A stretch of 64,000 bases of DNA from Cryptomeria japonica (Eukaryota; Streptophyta; Pinopsida; Cupressales; Cupressaceae), in assembly GCF_030272615.1 (NCBI RefSeq), contig NC_081408.1:763982173-764046172 (forward strand). Direction: 5' to 3'. This document shows positions 34,420 to 46,200 of this stretch, one piece after another. The translations under genes were made by a program, and so were the position numbers. A model generated the notes under the pieces. That model made no database searches. It was not told the origin of the DNA and was given only the letters and a program-made list of their open reading frames with translations. How positions within the stretch are numbered: position 1 is the first letter of the stretch; every line of letters begins with the position of its first letter.

Positions 34420-35800
34420 TCAGCTCTTCTTAGGGAGCAGCTTCCTAGCCCATTCCTTAGTGAGGAACTTGAACAAGCCTTTGAAGTCTTCATCCTCCTT
34501 GCCTTTTCCTTTAGCTGCGCTATCCTGCAAAAGGCACAAAGTAGTAGCCGAGCATCTCATGACATTCAAAGCGAACTTGGACACATCATACATCTTGTAC
34601 TCCGTCACCTCCAGTCTGCTGGTAATCACCTACAAATTGTCAGAGAGGGCTTCTATCTTTTTCTCGAGCTCAACCAGGTTGGGATCCTCTTCCTTCACAC
34701 TACTGGCCTCTTCAACAACCAGCATTTTTTCAATACTGAAGATCGAGGAAGAGAAATTGGCTAGCTTCGGACTCATAGTGGAGGCAGGGCTTTCAGAAAC
34801 ATGGGTGGAGCTCACAGAAAGGGGGGACTGTTTGTGCTGGACCTGGGGAATTTTAACAGTCGGAATGGAGTTTCCCATGTCGTGCGAGGAGAAGGGGTCT
34901 CTCAGGGATTTATTCGAGGGTTTAGAGGCCAATCTGCTAGAGCGGCAGGGGGTGTTGGCATCTTCAGCTATGTCCAGGTCAGAATCAATCTCTTGGATTT
35001 TAACTTTTTTAGGGGTTCTGACCTCCTCTGGGGAGTGATTCTTGGTTTTTTTGCTGGAGGAGCCAAATTTAATTTCGTGCATCAGGGGTTTGAATCATTG
35101 ATGGCTAGAGGTTGGGTCGAGGGGCCGACATTCTGCACAACAATGGAACGGGGCGGGCAAAGGGCGAGGTGGAAGTTGAAAAGGCAGAGCATAAGGCCCT
35201 GGTGCAAGATGGGAATGTCTTTTCCTTTCTTTTTAGCTTCAGCTATATCTTTAATGTTAGCATCCATCAAATGCAATAAAAAGAACAGAATGGAAATGAG
35301 GTCTTTGTTCCTCAAATGGTTCAGGAACGGGAGATGGTACTAGTAGAAAATGCCATCCCTGCCCTCAAGCGTAAAATACTTCATCACGATGTAGCAAACT
35401 TCATCCCAAGGGTATGGGAGTTCCTCCCTATTAAAACCTCCGACCCTCTTGATAGGGTTCTCGCCATGGCGGAAAAACTGGTTAAGGCTAGTAGAGTCCG
35501 CAATGCGGCTCTGTTTTTTCCATTTTTTGCCCTCCATTGAGAGGCCCGTAGCCTGGGCAATGACCTCTTCATTGATTTCGAAGGAGAATCCCCCTACAGT
35601 CACCCTTCTGTCCTCCTAGGAGGTCACGAATTGTTTAGAGAGTCTCTCATCATTGCCCTTCATGTTTTCCATGAATTTGTCAATGCCTCCTTCAGTGCAC
35701 ATGAACCAGGCCGTTGGTTTGGCTTTGACCTCCTCAACTTTGTTGGGTTCCAGTCTGAACCTGTCCCCCCCCATTCTAGAATCCTCCAGTTTCTCAGTTT
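34420..35800 (-). pseudogene. ORF3 of the LINE, copy 2
   Basis: The N-terminal part (about 35755-35083) reads AWFMCTEGGIDKFMENM, then FSFEINEEVIAQATGLSMEG, LPYPWDEVCYIVMKYFTLEG and ILHQGLMLCLFNFHLALC, closely matching copy 1. After a frameshift near 35083 the next segment (35082-34630) has KKVKIQEIDSD, TPCRSSRLASKP, and a coiled-coil region (VELEKKIEALSDNL). A TAG at 34630 replaces the Gln seen in copy 3 (NVQVITSRLE), and the frame ends LFKFLTKEWARKLLPKKS. A TAG after GIFY at 35340 matches the stop position in copy 1. The conserved N-terminal domain plus basic motif plus coiled coil suggests a nucleic-acid-binding, multimerising protein (inference). Confidence 0.7.
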
Positions 35801-36099
35801 GAAAATGACAAAAAGCCTAAAATGCAGAGCCGAAGCAAGCTCAAGACGAAACAGTTAGGAAAAATGTGTCGGACTTGAAATAAATGGTTGTAATAATCAT
35901 AGTGATTATTATCCCTTAAGGTCTCGTAGATATTGCTGGCCGGAGATCTACTCGGAGCATGCGAGCCTTTACTCGGGCCCATGTGAGTTGACAGATCCCT
36001 AACGCCGCCTTTGTCGTCACCAGTTGGCACCATCCGAGTCATAATTGAATAGTAATCATTCCCGATGTCAGTCCTTTCTTTATAAATTTGTCCCCTGTG

Positions 36100-36605
36100 G
36101 TAGTGATGACTTAGCAAACCTTTGATATGTGTCCGTCTGTGGTAGAAACTGGCGGGATCTTCGCGCCAATTTGAAAAAAGTAACACATTTTCCTTCATCA
36201 TTGGGCAGAAGGGTTTGTCCTTTCCTGGCAAAAGGCTTTTTCCTTTTCCAAGATTTCCTTAACAGTGATTGGCAATAGATTGGGGTCCCTCCAGCATCGT
36301 AAGCCCATTTGTAGCTTTCCTTCAGCTACCATGGAATCAACCACTCTATTTCCTTCTATGAAGATGTGGCCTATGGTGAAGTCCTCCATTTTGACTAGAA
36401 AGCACCTGATATCCCTCAGAATGGGTTCCACTCTCCATCTCGCTGAAGCATTCCCTTTGATAGAGTCGATAATAATTTGAGAGTCTCCTTCGATTTCCAG
36501 ATGATTTATTCCTATGTCTTTAGCCATTTTCAGCCCCCAAAGGAGGGCCATTCCCTCAGCTTGAGAGACCGTACTTTCACTGTGGTTTCCAACATGGTTG
36601 CCAGC
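36100..36605 (-). pseudogene. LINE RNase H fragment (copy 2)
   Basis: Starts at the truncation point with STVSQAEGMALLWGLKMA (catalytic Glu), then LEIEGDSQIIIDS (Asp) and IGHIFIEGNRVVDSMV (last Asp), ending RCWRDPNLLPITVKEIL and a short tail. The first catalytic Asp was lost with the 5' truncation. LLWGLK and RCWR keep the Trp codons that are TAG in copy 1, confirming that those stops are mutations. Confidence 0.85.
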
Positions 36606-36618
36606 AAGGACTAATGTT

Positions 36619-36958
36619 GTTGTTTCCTTTTTTGGATTTTGTTGGCCCTCCTGGCCTGGTTATCTTTTTGGTGTCTCGTTGTTATAAGTGGTTTACAGAC
36701 TTTGTTTTCAATAGCTCTGTGTGGCTTAGTCTTAATACTGGTTCTTTGTATTCTCGAGACTATATGCATAATTTAACTGTTTATCTTTTCCTTGTGTTGC
36801 TATAGTTAGATCTAGGTTTTTTTTTATAGGAGCAAGATTGATCAAGTTTGTTGTGTTTATTATAGTCTTATAATGTCTTTGGTTGTCTGCAGACGATCCA
36901 TATGGGTAACTTTGTAATGGGCCAACACCCTTGCTTTTTCTCTTGTTAATATAAAAAA
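36619..36958 (+). mobile_element. 3' UTR and end of LINE copy 4, resumed after copy 2
   Basis: Continues the plus-strand copy: TTGTTGTTTCCTTTTTTGG at the left, then GGGCCAACACCCTTGC and TTGTTAATATAAAAAACAT at the end, the variant of the family terminus GGGTCAACCCCCT...ATCAAAAACAT. AACATATATGTTTTT at 36957-36971 matches 14 of 15 bases with the copies at 33025, 33077 and 33111, so it may be the right target duplication of copy 4. Confidence 0.65.
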
Positions 36959-36971
36959 CATATATGTTTTT

Positions 36972-38471
36972 AGTTCCTGCCAAGGTAGGATACTATTGCA
37001 TTCATCTAATTCAATTTTTCAATTAGTCTAGCCAATCAATATCTAGGATTAAAAATTTTGAATCCAAAACTATAGTTTAAATTTAATTTTTATTTTAAAT
37101 AATTACAAAAATGATATATTTCTTAATTCCTATTGGTGAGAGGAGGTATAAAATTCAATTTTCTAAAAAACAATTGCACATTTTTATGTTTTCAATGCAT
37201 TAAATGAATGTCTAATTAGAATTAAATAAATATAATTTTATATTACAGGTGATGTCACCACTCAGAATCTTGTATAGTTTTTTGGCAATCATTTAATTTA
37301 CAGCTTTATATTTACAAAAAAAATACGAACATCTTGTAGCTAAACTAACAAGAGTTGTGATGCAGCTAGAGTCCCTGCCTTTTGCCAAAAATAGGATATT
37401 TGTACTATGTTTAGAATATTTAAGCAATACAAGAATTGCAATGCAAGAAATAGTGTTTTGTGGGTTGGATTGGAATTTAAATTTTGTCGAATATGCACAA
37501 AATGGTTTATCTTAAAAGGCTTTACAAAATTTCAAAAAAGTACAGTTGGTAGTTGTAAAGAATGTCTACAACTTTTGTCAGCTACATGCATGCCTATGTT
37601 GAAATGGGAGGTTTGAAACAAAATATGGATATCTATCAAACGATAAATAAAGAGGATTTTTTGTTAGATTTTGTGTTGCAACTTTTCGAGTATGAATATA
37701 TGCAATCCTTATTTGAATTGTTTGCTAGAATGCATCAAAGAGATGTACTATATTGAACAGTTGGTCCGCAATGATTGCACGACTCAACACCATCAGTTAC
37801 GATGAGATCCTATAAACATGAATAAACATCATATTGCAAAGTTTAAAATGCATCAAAATGCACCACAATCTAAGAGAAAACTACTTGCAATTGAGTAAAT
37901 TGCAATTCTCCACCAGCATTGAATTGAAATCTTGTAACTATGAACCCATTAGAGATAAGAAATTCGGGATGCAACAGAGCCTAAAGATAAAGGATGCAAA
38001 TAAAAATAGCTATATATAATAGATAAACATAAGGGGAGGGTGTGTATCTAACACTCAATCCACTCAATTATTAATTGGAAAAAAAATGCATTCTATAAAA
38101 TAAGATTGCAGTCTTAATATTAAGACTGCATTCTAGTTAATAATTTATATTTTATATTTTATATATGTTTCAATCATAAAATTGAAAAAATATATAATTA
38201 AAATAATTTCATTTCTAATTTTAATTTTTAAAATCAAATCTTAGTTAAATTAGTTAAATATGTTCTAAATTAAATACAATCCTAATATTAATTTTATATA
38301 AATATATATAATTATAATTGTAACTTAATCTTAAATAAAATTATTTAAAAAATTATAAATAAATTTTAATCATTTTTACCTTTAATCTTAATCTTAATAA
38401 ATTTTAATGCTAATTAAAATTAACTTTTAAACATAACAAAATAAATAAAATTAAAATTAAATCTAAATACT
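36972..38471. other. AT-rich spacer
   Basis: No gene recognised; small open frames at 37407-37756 have no motif. 38130-38470 is nearly all A/T. Confidence 0.5.
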
Positions 38472-38485
38472 AACATAAAATATAA

Positions 38486-39269
38486 CAACTTCCACCTCGC
38501 CTTTTTCCTGCCCTGTTCCATCTTCGTCCAGAACGTGACTAATACTAGCCCTTCGACCCATCCTTCTGCTAAAAATGATGCTAGCCCCCCTCGGCTCTCG
38601 GAAATTGGCTCTTGCAGCAAGAAAACTAAAAAACACTCCCCTGAGGAGGTCAGAACTCCTAAGAAAGTCAAAATCCAGGAGATTGATTCTGACATGGAAA
38701 TTACCAAAGAGGCCAATAGCCTCGTCGCTCTAGCAGGCTTGCCTTTGAACCCTCAGAAAAATCTCTAAGAGACCCCTCCTCTTCGCATGACACTAAAAAT
38801 TCCATCCTGACTGATAAAATGGTTTTCTCCCACCATAACTCGATCCCTCAATCTGTTAGCTCCACCCAGGCTTCTGAAAGCCCCACCTCTTCAAAGAGTC
38901 TGAAGCCTGCAAATTTCCCCTCCCCAACTTTGAGACTAGATAAAATGATGGTTTTGGAGGAGGCGAGTAGCATAAAAGAGGAGGAGGAAAACAACCTGGC
39001 GAAGCTGGAGAAAAAGATGGAGGCCCTTTCTAATAATGTGCAGGTTATCACCAGCAGACTGGAGGCAGCGGAGTCCAAAATGCATGATGTTTCTAAATTT
39101 GTGTTGAATGTTATGCGTTGCTCGGCTACCAGTCTGTGCCTCATGCAGGAAAGTGACGTCCAAAGGTAAAGGCAAGGATGACAAGGACTACAAGGCCCTG
39201 TTCAAATTCCTCACCAAGGAATGGGCAAGAAAGCTCCTCCCCAAGAGGAGCCATGAGAAAAAGAAGTAA
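38486..39269 (+). pseudogene. ORF3 of the LINE, copy 3 (C-terminal part)
   Basis: Reads NFHLAFFLPCSIFVQNV at the truncation point, then KKTKKHSPEEVRTPKKVK, IQEIDSDMEI, a frameshifted middle, and in 38819-39169 a coiled-coil helix (LEKKMEALSNNVQVITSRLE) with SKFVLNVMRCSATSLCL. After a shift near 39160 it ends LFKFLTKEWARKLLPKRS. The residues match copy 2 closely. The middle frame changes at about 38768 and again before 38819. Confidence 0.8.
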
Positions 39270-39567
39270 TTTTCTGTATGCAAAGGAAAGCTGGTTTTTT
39301 GTCTACGTTTAGTAGCCTATGGGTGGATAGCGTTAGCCTATGCTTTTGTTTATATTTCTATATATATTGCCCTACGTGGCAAATGACTAAGACTCTACTT
39401 ATTACTGCTTTAATTCTGATCAACTCTCGTAGAATGATAATTGTTTTTTATGGAGGCAAAAGGTTGTAACTCTGTTGATTATCCACGGACAGTGGTCCTG
39501 CCACTGGTCTTCTTAATGTTCCTATGGGTCAGCCCCCTTGTTTTTTGACTACTTTTAATATCAAAAA
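38486..39567 (+). mobile_element. ORF3-type LINE, copy 3, 5'-truncated within ORF3
   Basis: Begins inside ORF3 and runs through the stop at 39267-39269 and a 3' UTR of about 300 bases to GGGTCAGCCCCCTTG then AATATCAAAAACAT. AACATAAAATATAA precedes it (38472-38485) and follows it (39566-39579), a 14-bp target duplication whose first five bases overlap the element end. This proves that ORF3 and the 3' UTR travel together as one element. Confidence 0.85.
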
Positions 39568-39579
39568 CATAAAATATAA

Positions 39580-39960
39580 AATATAAACTTTAAATTCAAA
39601 TAAACATGCACTACAATTATATTGGATCATTTTTACCATGCATTAAGATTTGTAGTTCATTATTACCACGTATTTTGTGGGTTCTCCCAAGTCTTGTGTA
39701 TTTTAAAAGGATACTTATTATTTCATTTCAAATGTGTAATTCGAATGAGATAAATAAACAACCTTTTTAAATGTCTCTTGACATTATTAATCAGAAATTC
39801 TTAAATTATTTAATTTATATTTTTTAATATGATGGATTAAATCTTTTCTTTGTAAAATCTAATCAAATATTTTTTATATCTAAAATAATTATATTTATCT
39901 ATACATCATTATTTTTCTTTTGATTAAATATAGCAATTTTTAAAATTTCCTCCTAAATTA
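39580..39960. other. AT-rich spacer
   Basis: No feature recognised. Confidence 0.4.
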
Positions 39961-40380
39961 TTATTATTATTGTTATTTTTGATCGGTAAGAGGCCGAGGC
40001 CAAGAATTTTATTAATCATTTTGAAGTTTTACATTACTCCACTCGTGCGGGCGCCGGTAGGAAAGAGTGGAGGCGAGAAAACCTCCAGCCTTGCCCGGGA
40101 CCATAATCCAGCTAGTCTTATCTTAATATACAATAATTTCATATTTTAATACATCATCACCCTGGGCCAGGGTGATCAGGTGGGAGGGAGTTTCTATTTT
40201 TCCCCTCCCTTACAAGCCCTAAATTACAAGTTTCAATAATCATTTGTCCCTCAACTTCCAGTGGCTTGGCTCTGAAGTTGTTCTTTGGTTGTCTATAGTA
40301 TCCCTTAATTGCCCGAGATATACCTGTTTGGCCTGCATGGTTAGTTTCTCAAACACTTGGTTGATTTGTTAGTATCGTTC
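39961..40380 (-). mobile_element. 3' end of a second LINE-like element
   Basis: Minus strand: a possible short coding end (QVYLGQLRDTIDNQRTTSEP, stop near 40243), then a GC-richer 3' UTR with an inverted CACCCTGGGCCAGGGTG, ending CTCGGCCTCTTACCGATCAA AAATAAC followed by (AAT)n at 39961-39972. The tail is close to the SINE tail at 27362-27389. There is no poly(A). The body upstream may include the pseudogene at 41316-42200. Confidence 0.45.
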
Positions 40381-41315
40381 AGTCCATTATCTCAAATGAA
40401 ATTTTATCTATAAAGCTAGAAAGTTACCATGATAAAATATCCTGTGAAACCTATCCTCACAGATCATAAATAAAGAGGTATAAAACTTTAAACTGAATTG
40501 GGTTTCCAATTTCGTTTATCGTAGGCCCAATCACGATCAACCTATGACCCATCCAAACAAAGAATCTCCAGTTTACCAACTCTTGTTTATGCTCCTGGAT
40601 GCTATCCCTAGTGAAGGATGAGATCCAGGCTACAATAACAAGAGTAGGTAAATGAGATTTGGTCATTCCAACCTCCCCTTCCCTGTAAATTTATAGCAGA
40701 GAGGATGATGGAGTATATGATTATTCAAGGCTGGATATAATCTCTGTCCAAGCCCCGAATTTTGCATGTTAGCCACATATAATCCATAGTCTTAAGGTAT
40801 GACAGAAGGATATCAAAAAATAGAAATCTTCAACAAATGGCACTTGAGTACTACAGCTAGTGATTAGTATTCTAAAATAAGCCAATATTACCCACCCTGA
40901 TATGATTTCCACCAATGTGAATAAATACCAGTAAATGCATGCATCCATATGCTTGTAAATATCTAGAGTATATATTCAAAATGCTAGGTATCCAAAATAG
41001 AATGTTAATATATGTCTATATAAACAGATATTCCATCATGCCTATTTAGTCTTAGTAACTTTTAGGATTAACAGTTAAATCAAACTAATTTAATGTCCTG
41101 TAGGTCGCTTAAGTTTGTTTTTAAGATTCGATACTAGTTACTATCTTTACCCCGATCTTTGTTAACTAAAGATTTAACCTTGTTTTACTAGAAATAGTAA
41201 TCTACTTGGGTCACCAACATAATCCAAACATTTAGTGACAAGATTATCCCCTACAAAAAAAACTCGGTTTTACTATCAAAAATGGTCCCATGCACACACC
41301 GAGGGCCAAGCCTAC
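40381..41315. other. Region between unknown pseudogene and element end
   Basis: A 69-codon minus-strand frame (40666-40457, WISSFTRDSIQEHKQELVNW) looks protein-like, but I cannot assign it. It may belong to the same element as its neighbours on both sides. The rest is AT-rich without features. Confidence 0.3.
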
Positions 41316-42200
41316 TCACTCTGACCCCGAAGGCGAGGTAGAAGCATTCTCGTCATCTAGAACTAGGCCCTCAGCCTTGAGGAAGTCCTCAAACCAAGTG
41401 GATTTTGGAGGGTGTCGCACATGAAACAAGTAGAGCAAAAAGTTGACATTTCTATTGATTGCCTCAATCCTCTCCCTGGTGAAGGACTCACCATCCGTGG
41501 AGATGATAGGGAATCTAGGAACCGACTTGTTGTTTCGAATGAGAATATCATAGTTTTGCGGCCGAGGGATAGTCCATTCGTTGTCAATGTTGACTAAAAA
41601 CCGCTCCAGATCACCCAATATAGAGGCAATGAAGACCTATTTACATAGAGCACTTGTATCCTCGCGATTTTTGGAAGATGTAACTGTCACATCAAGAAAC
41701 ATGGCGGCCACATCCGTGTTGGCCCTAGTTCTGTCTGAATTTGTGAGAAAGTCCGGGCCCAAGATGTTCTCAACCGCATCAATCACTAAGGTATGGGGAA
41801 GTTGCATGATGCGCTTCAGGCGATCTCTGGTAATAGCCCCTTCAAAAGCCATTTGCCTCTTCGTACTGCATAGTTTGATCGAGGTATCCATCACCTATTT
41901 TTCCTCAATTCTAGCTCTTTGTTGGATTACAGAGCGTCTTAAATTTAACCTAAAGCTTGATTAATACTCGAATGGGTTATTGATGTGAAAGATCTGAGTT
42001 TGCTCATTCTTTCTAAATACATGCGAGCCATAACCCACTTTGGATGAATCTTATTGGCCAGGAAATAGTGCATATCCTTAAATGATGCGCCGTATGTAGG
42101 AAAATCATGTTGAGGAGCCGTGATTAATTTTGGCAGATGATCAAATGAGTACGCCTCACACCGAAGCCCTGACTTGTCATAATGGTCAAGATTTCTTGGG
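41316..42200 (-). pseudogene. Unrecognised protein-coding remnant
   Basis: Four minus-strand segments read like one protein: SGLRCEAYSFDHLPKLITAP and FPTYGASFKDMHYFLANKIH (42170-42060), VMARMYLERMSKLRSFTS to a stop at about 41960, then after a shift RQMAFEGAITRDRLKRIMQL and NILGPDFLTNSD (41894-41640), and, after another shift, GDLERFLVNIDNEWTIPRPQ, FTRERIEAINRNVNFLLYLF and an acidic Ser-rich C-terminus (41618-41316). Composition and hydrophobic pattern are those of a folded alpha-helical protein of about 300 residues. No catalytic motif is seen. It could be a capsid-like protein of an unidentified retroelement or an integrated virus, but I have no direct evidence. Confidence 0.45.
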
Positions 42201-42429
42201 GATCATACATGCTTTGATGATCAAGTACTCCTATCTGGAGGTTTATTATTATATAATTGTTGTGTTTAGATATGAGTGCCACCGCCTGCTAAGTTAATAA
42301 TCATCCTCTATTTCGTGAGATGAGGGACATATAAGCCTCAGGGCATAGTGTTTATGATTGGTAGCTACTCCTCAAATCTTGATGAATATTTAATTAATTC
42401 AAGTTTAAGATAAAATGTTCTATAGGTAT
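42201..42429. other. Spacer
   Basis: Upstream of the unknown pseudogene; LDHQSMYDPQEILTIM at about 42225-42180 in a shifted minus frame may be its N-terminal continuation. Confidence 0.3.
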
Positions 42430-42953
42430 GTTTTGGATATATATATATATATATATATATATGAATGCTTATATATATATGAATGCTTATATATATGTAT
42501 ATATAAAGTATATATGTATCTAAAGTATATATGTAAATTAATTTTGATATGTTTATCATATAAATATTATAATTGTTAGTTTCGGAAAATTTCTATGAGA
42601 GTCAATATATGTGATTATATATCTGTATATATCTATATCTTGGTATATATATATGTATATATACCCAGATTAATATATATGAATTTATAAATATATATAT
42701 ATATGTGTGTGTGTGTGTATCCTCTGTATATATATCATTTATATCTATATATATACCTACAGATATATATATTATATATATATGAATAGTATATATGTGT
42801 ATACATCCTCTGATATATATATAACCATTGTATATAAAATATGTATATATGCGTATTTTATATGTACATATGTATATATGCATATTTTAGATGTATATAT
42901 ATATATATACATATATAAAAGTGTGTATATATATAAGTGTGTATATACACACA

Positions 42954-42990
<37 letters not shown>
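42430..42990. repeat. TA/TATG/TGTA microsatellite cluster
   Basis: Long (TA)n runs at 42437-42461, 42894-42910 and 42953-42990, mixed with TATATG and GTGTGTATA units. The open frames across it are Tyr/Ile-rich on both strands and are artefacts. It borders the 3' side of the full-length LINE. Confidence 0.9.
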
Positions 42991-42993
<3 letters not shown>

Positions 42994-43236
42994 TGTGTAT
43001 GTATGTTTATCTGATTATGGTTTAAATATTTGTAGTCTTTTGTGTATGAGAAGGTTCTGATAAAATAGTCAAGTATGTTAGTTAATTACTATGGAGTCTT
43101 AGATGATTTCAAACAGAGGATTTTGAGGATTAGGGCTTGGCTCCTGCTGATTTTATGAATATGAGCCTCTTATGTGACAGCTGTCATGTGGAATGAAAAC
43201 TATTTATATTTTTTGTGTTTATTTGTAAATATTGTT

Positions 43237-46200
43237 TTAAGGGCTAATGTCAGGAGCTACATGAATTATTGTCTTGCCATCCGCTCCCATGTTAGCGAGG
43301 GAATCAGCTCTTTTGTTTCCTTCCCTGTAAATATGATTAATGATGACCCTGTCAAATGTTTTAATGTTTGTCATTATCTTGTCCAAGGAGACATTTAGCT
43401 TCCAATCAAGCATAGCCCCTTTTCTAAGGACATTGATGATAATGGCCGAGTCTTCTTCAATGACGATCCTTTTAATATTGAGTATAATGCCTAGATTTAT
43501 TCCTACAGCAAGTGCTTGCATTTCTGCTACATTATTTGTACAATTGTCGCAGGGGAGGGCCATATAGGCCACCTCATCCCCATTTGAATTATGAAGGCTG
43601 CAGCCAAGACCCGCTCTCCTCGGGTTACCCCTCGAGGCACCATCAAAGTTTAGTTTAAACCATCCGCTAATAGGAGGAAGCCACTTACATTCCTTACGTA
43701 ACATCCAATTTGATGGGGGGCCTTTACCAATGAAGGGGAGTATCTTTAGACCTTTCCATCTTAGTTTCATTTTTTCATCCCAGTGGGTCATGTTGACATC
43801 TTTCTGATAATTTGAGGTTTGGTTATTTATTATTTCAACTATGGTGGCTTCAATTTTATTGGTCAATTGATACCATTGCATTTTACTATCTTTAAAAATC
43901 CTCCTATTTCTTTCCTTCCAGATTTCCCAGATCATGATGGAGGGGGCAATGATCCATAAATTTTCAAACATGCAGCCATTGTTCCGGATTGGACAAGAGT
44001 GGAATAGATCAAAAATATTATTAGGAATAGGCTTATACCAAATCAGTTGATTTCTTAACCATCCCTAGCAATTGTGAGCATAATCACAGGTTACTAGGAG
44101 ATGGCTGGAGTTTTCTTCTTCCTTTTCACATAATGGGCACCTGCTCGGACCTTCATATCCAAGTTTCCTAAAGGTATCATTGGTGAGGATTCGGTTCTGA
44201 ATAGCCAACCATGCAAACAGGTCTGCTTTCGGAAGGCACCTTTTATCCCAACACAGAGTTAAGGGTAGATTGGAGCATGGATTATGATCTTTATTAAGAA
44301 AATGTTTATAACCATCCTTTGTTTCATATCTCCCCTTATTGGATCCATCCCAAATCAATTTATCTGCTTCAGAATTTAGGGTAACATTTCTTGAGGCTAG
44401 GATTTGAGATAGTAGGGATCTCTCCTTGACCGGAATGTTTAGATGATCCATTGATTTCCATCTCCATGTTTTAAGATACCCAATGCTAAATTCTTCCACA
44501 TAATCTTTTACATGAACACCCCAAAGTTCTTCAAGGGTAGGTATGATCTTCTTGAAATTATGAAGAGTATTGAGGGGAGGATGAGCTCCCTAGGAATCTC
44601 TCCAAAAAAGGGCATCCTACCCATTGCCAATGCACCATGTTATCTTGTATGTTAAGATGCTTCTACATTCCAGCATAAAGTTCTAGATTCTAGAGCCCTT
44701 AGGAGGGTGGGCTATCCTGAAGATACTTATAAGATCTTGGTTATGTAGATATTTGTTATAAAGGGTGCGTGCCCATTTGACATTGGGGTTAGTATACATA
44801 CGCCAAACTAACTTAGCTCCCAAGGCTTTGCTTTGAATATTAAGGTCTTTGATGCCCAAGCCTCCCATCTCCTTAGGTAAGCATATCTTATCCCAAGTGA
44901 TCAGTGGAAGTCTGAATTTGTCTTCAGAGCCTTGCTAAAAAAAGGTCCTTATGTGTTTTGTAATCTCCTTCCTCTTAGATGTGGGGAGGTCCATACATGA
45001 GAGTTGGTAAATAGGCATAGCCGAGAGAACTGCCTTGATCATAGTGGCCTTACCAGCAGAGGATAACCATTTTCCTTTCCATGAGGATATTCTGTTTGTG
45101 ATTTTAGAGACAACCTGATTCCATAGATTGGAAGATTTAATACCCTTGTCTATGGGGAGCTCCAAGTATTTGCACGGTAATTCTCCTATTTTGTATTGAA
45201 GGATATTAAGAATTCTCTTTTGTAGTTCTTTATTTGTGTTAAAAAAGGTTATGTTTGACTTCAAAGTGTTGATTTCTCGTCCAGAGATGCTGGTGTAGCT
45301 ATTCAGGATTTTTTTAATTATTCTTGCCTCTATAGACTTGCTCGATCCAAACAACATGGTATCATCAACAAATTGTTGATGGGTAATAGGTTCCATGTTA
45401 GAGGTAATTTTAATACCGGTTAGTTGTTCCATTTCTCTGGCCCAATTGAACATTCTTCCCAGTGATTATGCCATTATAATGAAAAGAAAGGGGGAGAGGG
45501 GATCCCTTTGTCTGAGACCTCTAGAGATTTCAAAAAAACCCTCTGAGGCCCCATTGACTAGGATTGAAACCCTAGGTGTAGCAATACATTCAAAGACCAG
45601 ATTAATCCTTTGCTTATTAAACCCGAAAGATTCCAGACATTTGCAAAGAAAGTGCCAATCTACTTTATCATATGCTTTTTTAATATCCAGTTTAATCAGC
45701 ATACTTGGTGCTTTATTGTTTTGTATTGAATGTATAGCTTCCCAAGCAATGATTATACCATCATAAATAGATCTGTTAGGCACAAAACCTATTTGTTCCT
45801 CACTAATTATTATGGGGAGAAGGGTGAGTAATCTGTTTGCCATTGTTTTTGTGAGTAATTTATAAAGTGTGTTACATAAGGCTATTCGACGATAGTCCTC
45901 AAAACTATCCACTATCTCCTTCTTTGGGATTAAAGCTATGAATGTATTTTTTAGTTCTTTGAGAATTTTCCCTGAGTTTCTCATTCCTTCTAAGGCCTCA
46001 GTGATTTCCTTGCCCATGAAGCTCCAACATTTTTGAAAAAAGTGTGTTGGGAACCCATTAGGACCAGGGGCCTTATCTGGATCCATTTGGAATAAAGTTG
46101 ATTCTACTTCTTCCAAAGTTAGTTTTTTGTTAAGCATTAGGTTGTGTTCTTTAGATATTAGTTTCGGGATGTTTTTTAAAAAGTCACTCTCCTTAGTCCA

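Larger units (their letters stand above)
34122..36605 (-). mobile_element. ORF3-type LINE, copy 2, nested in copy 4
   Basis: Read on the minus strand: truncated RNase H (from 36605), linker, ORF3 to the stop at 34420, 3' UTR, and the family end GGGTCAACCCCCTCATTTTT then ATCAAAAACAT at 34122. It interrupts copy 4. AAGGAGTGATGTT (34109-34121) and AAGGACTAATGTT (36606-36618) form an 11 of 13 target duplication. Confidence 0.8.

Noticed and set aside
34460-35343. Two long plus-strand open frames opposite LINE copy 2
   Set aside because: They are antisense shadows of ORF3, which has homologous copies in the same sense orientation elsewhere.
42421-42435. ATGTTTTGGAT as the 3' end of the full-length LINE
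   Set aside because: It resembles the ORF3-type terminus, but the TA microsatellite separates it from the LINE and there is no supporting target duplication.
42365-43060. Tyr/Ile-rich open frames over TA repeats
   Set aside because: They are translations of (TA)n and TATATG repeats in both directions.
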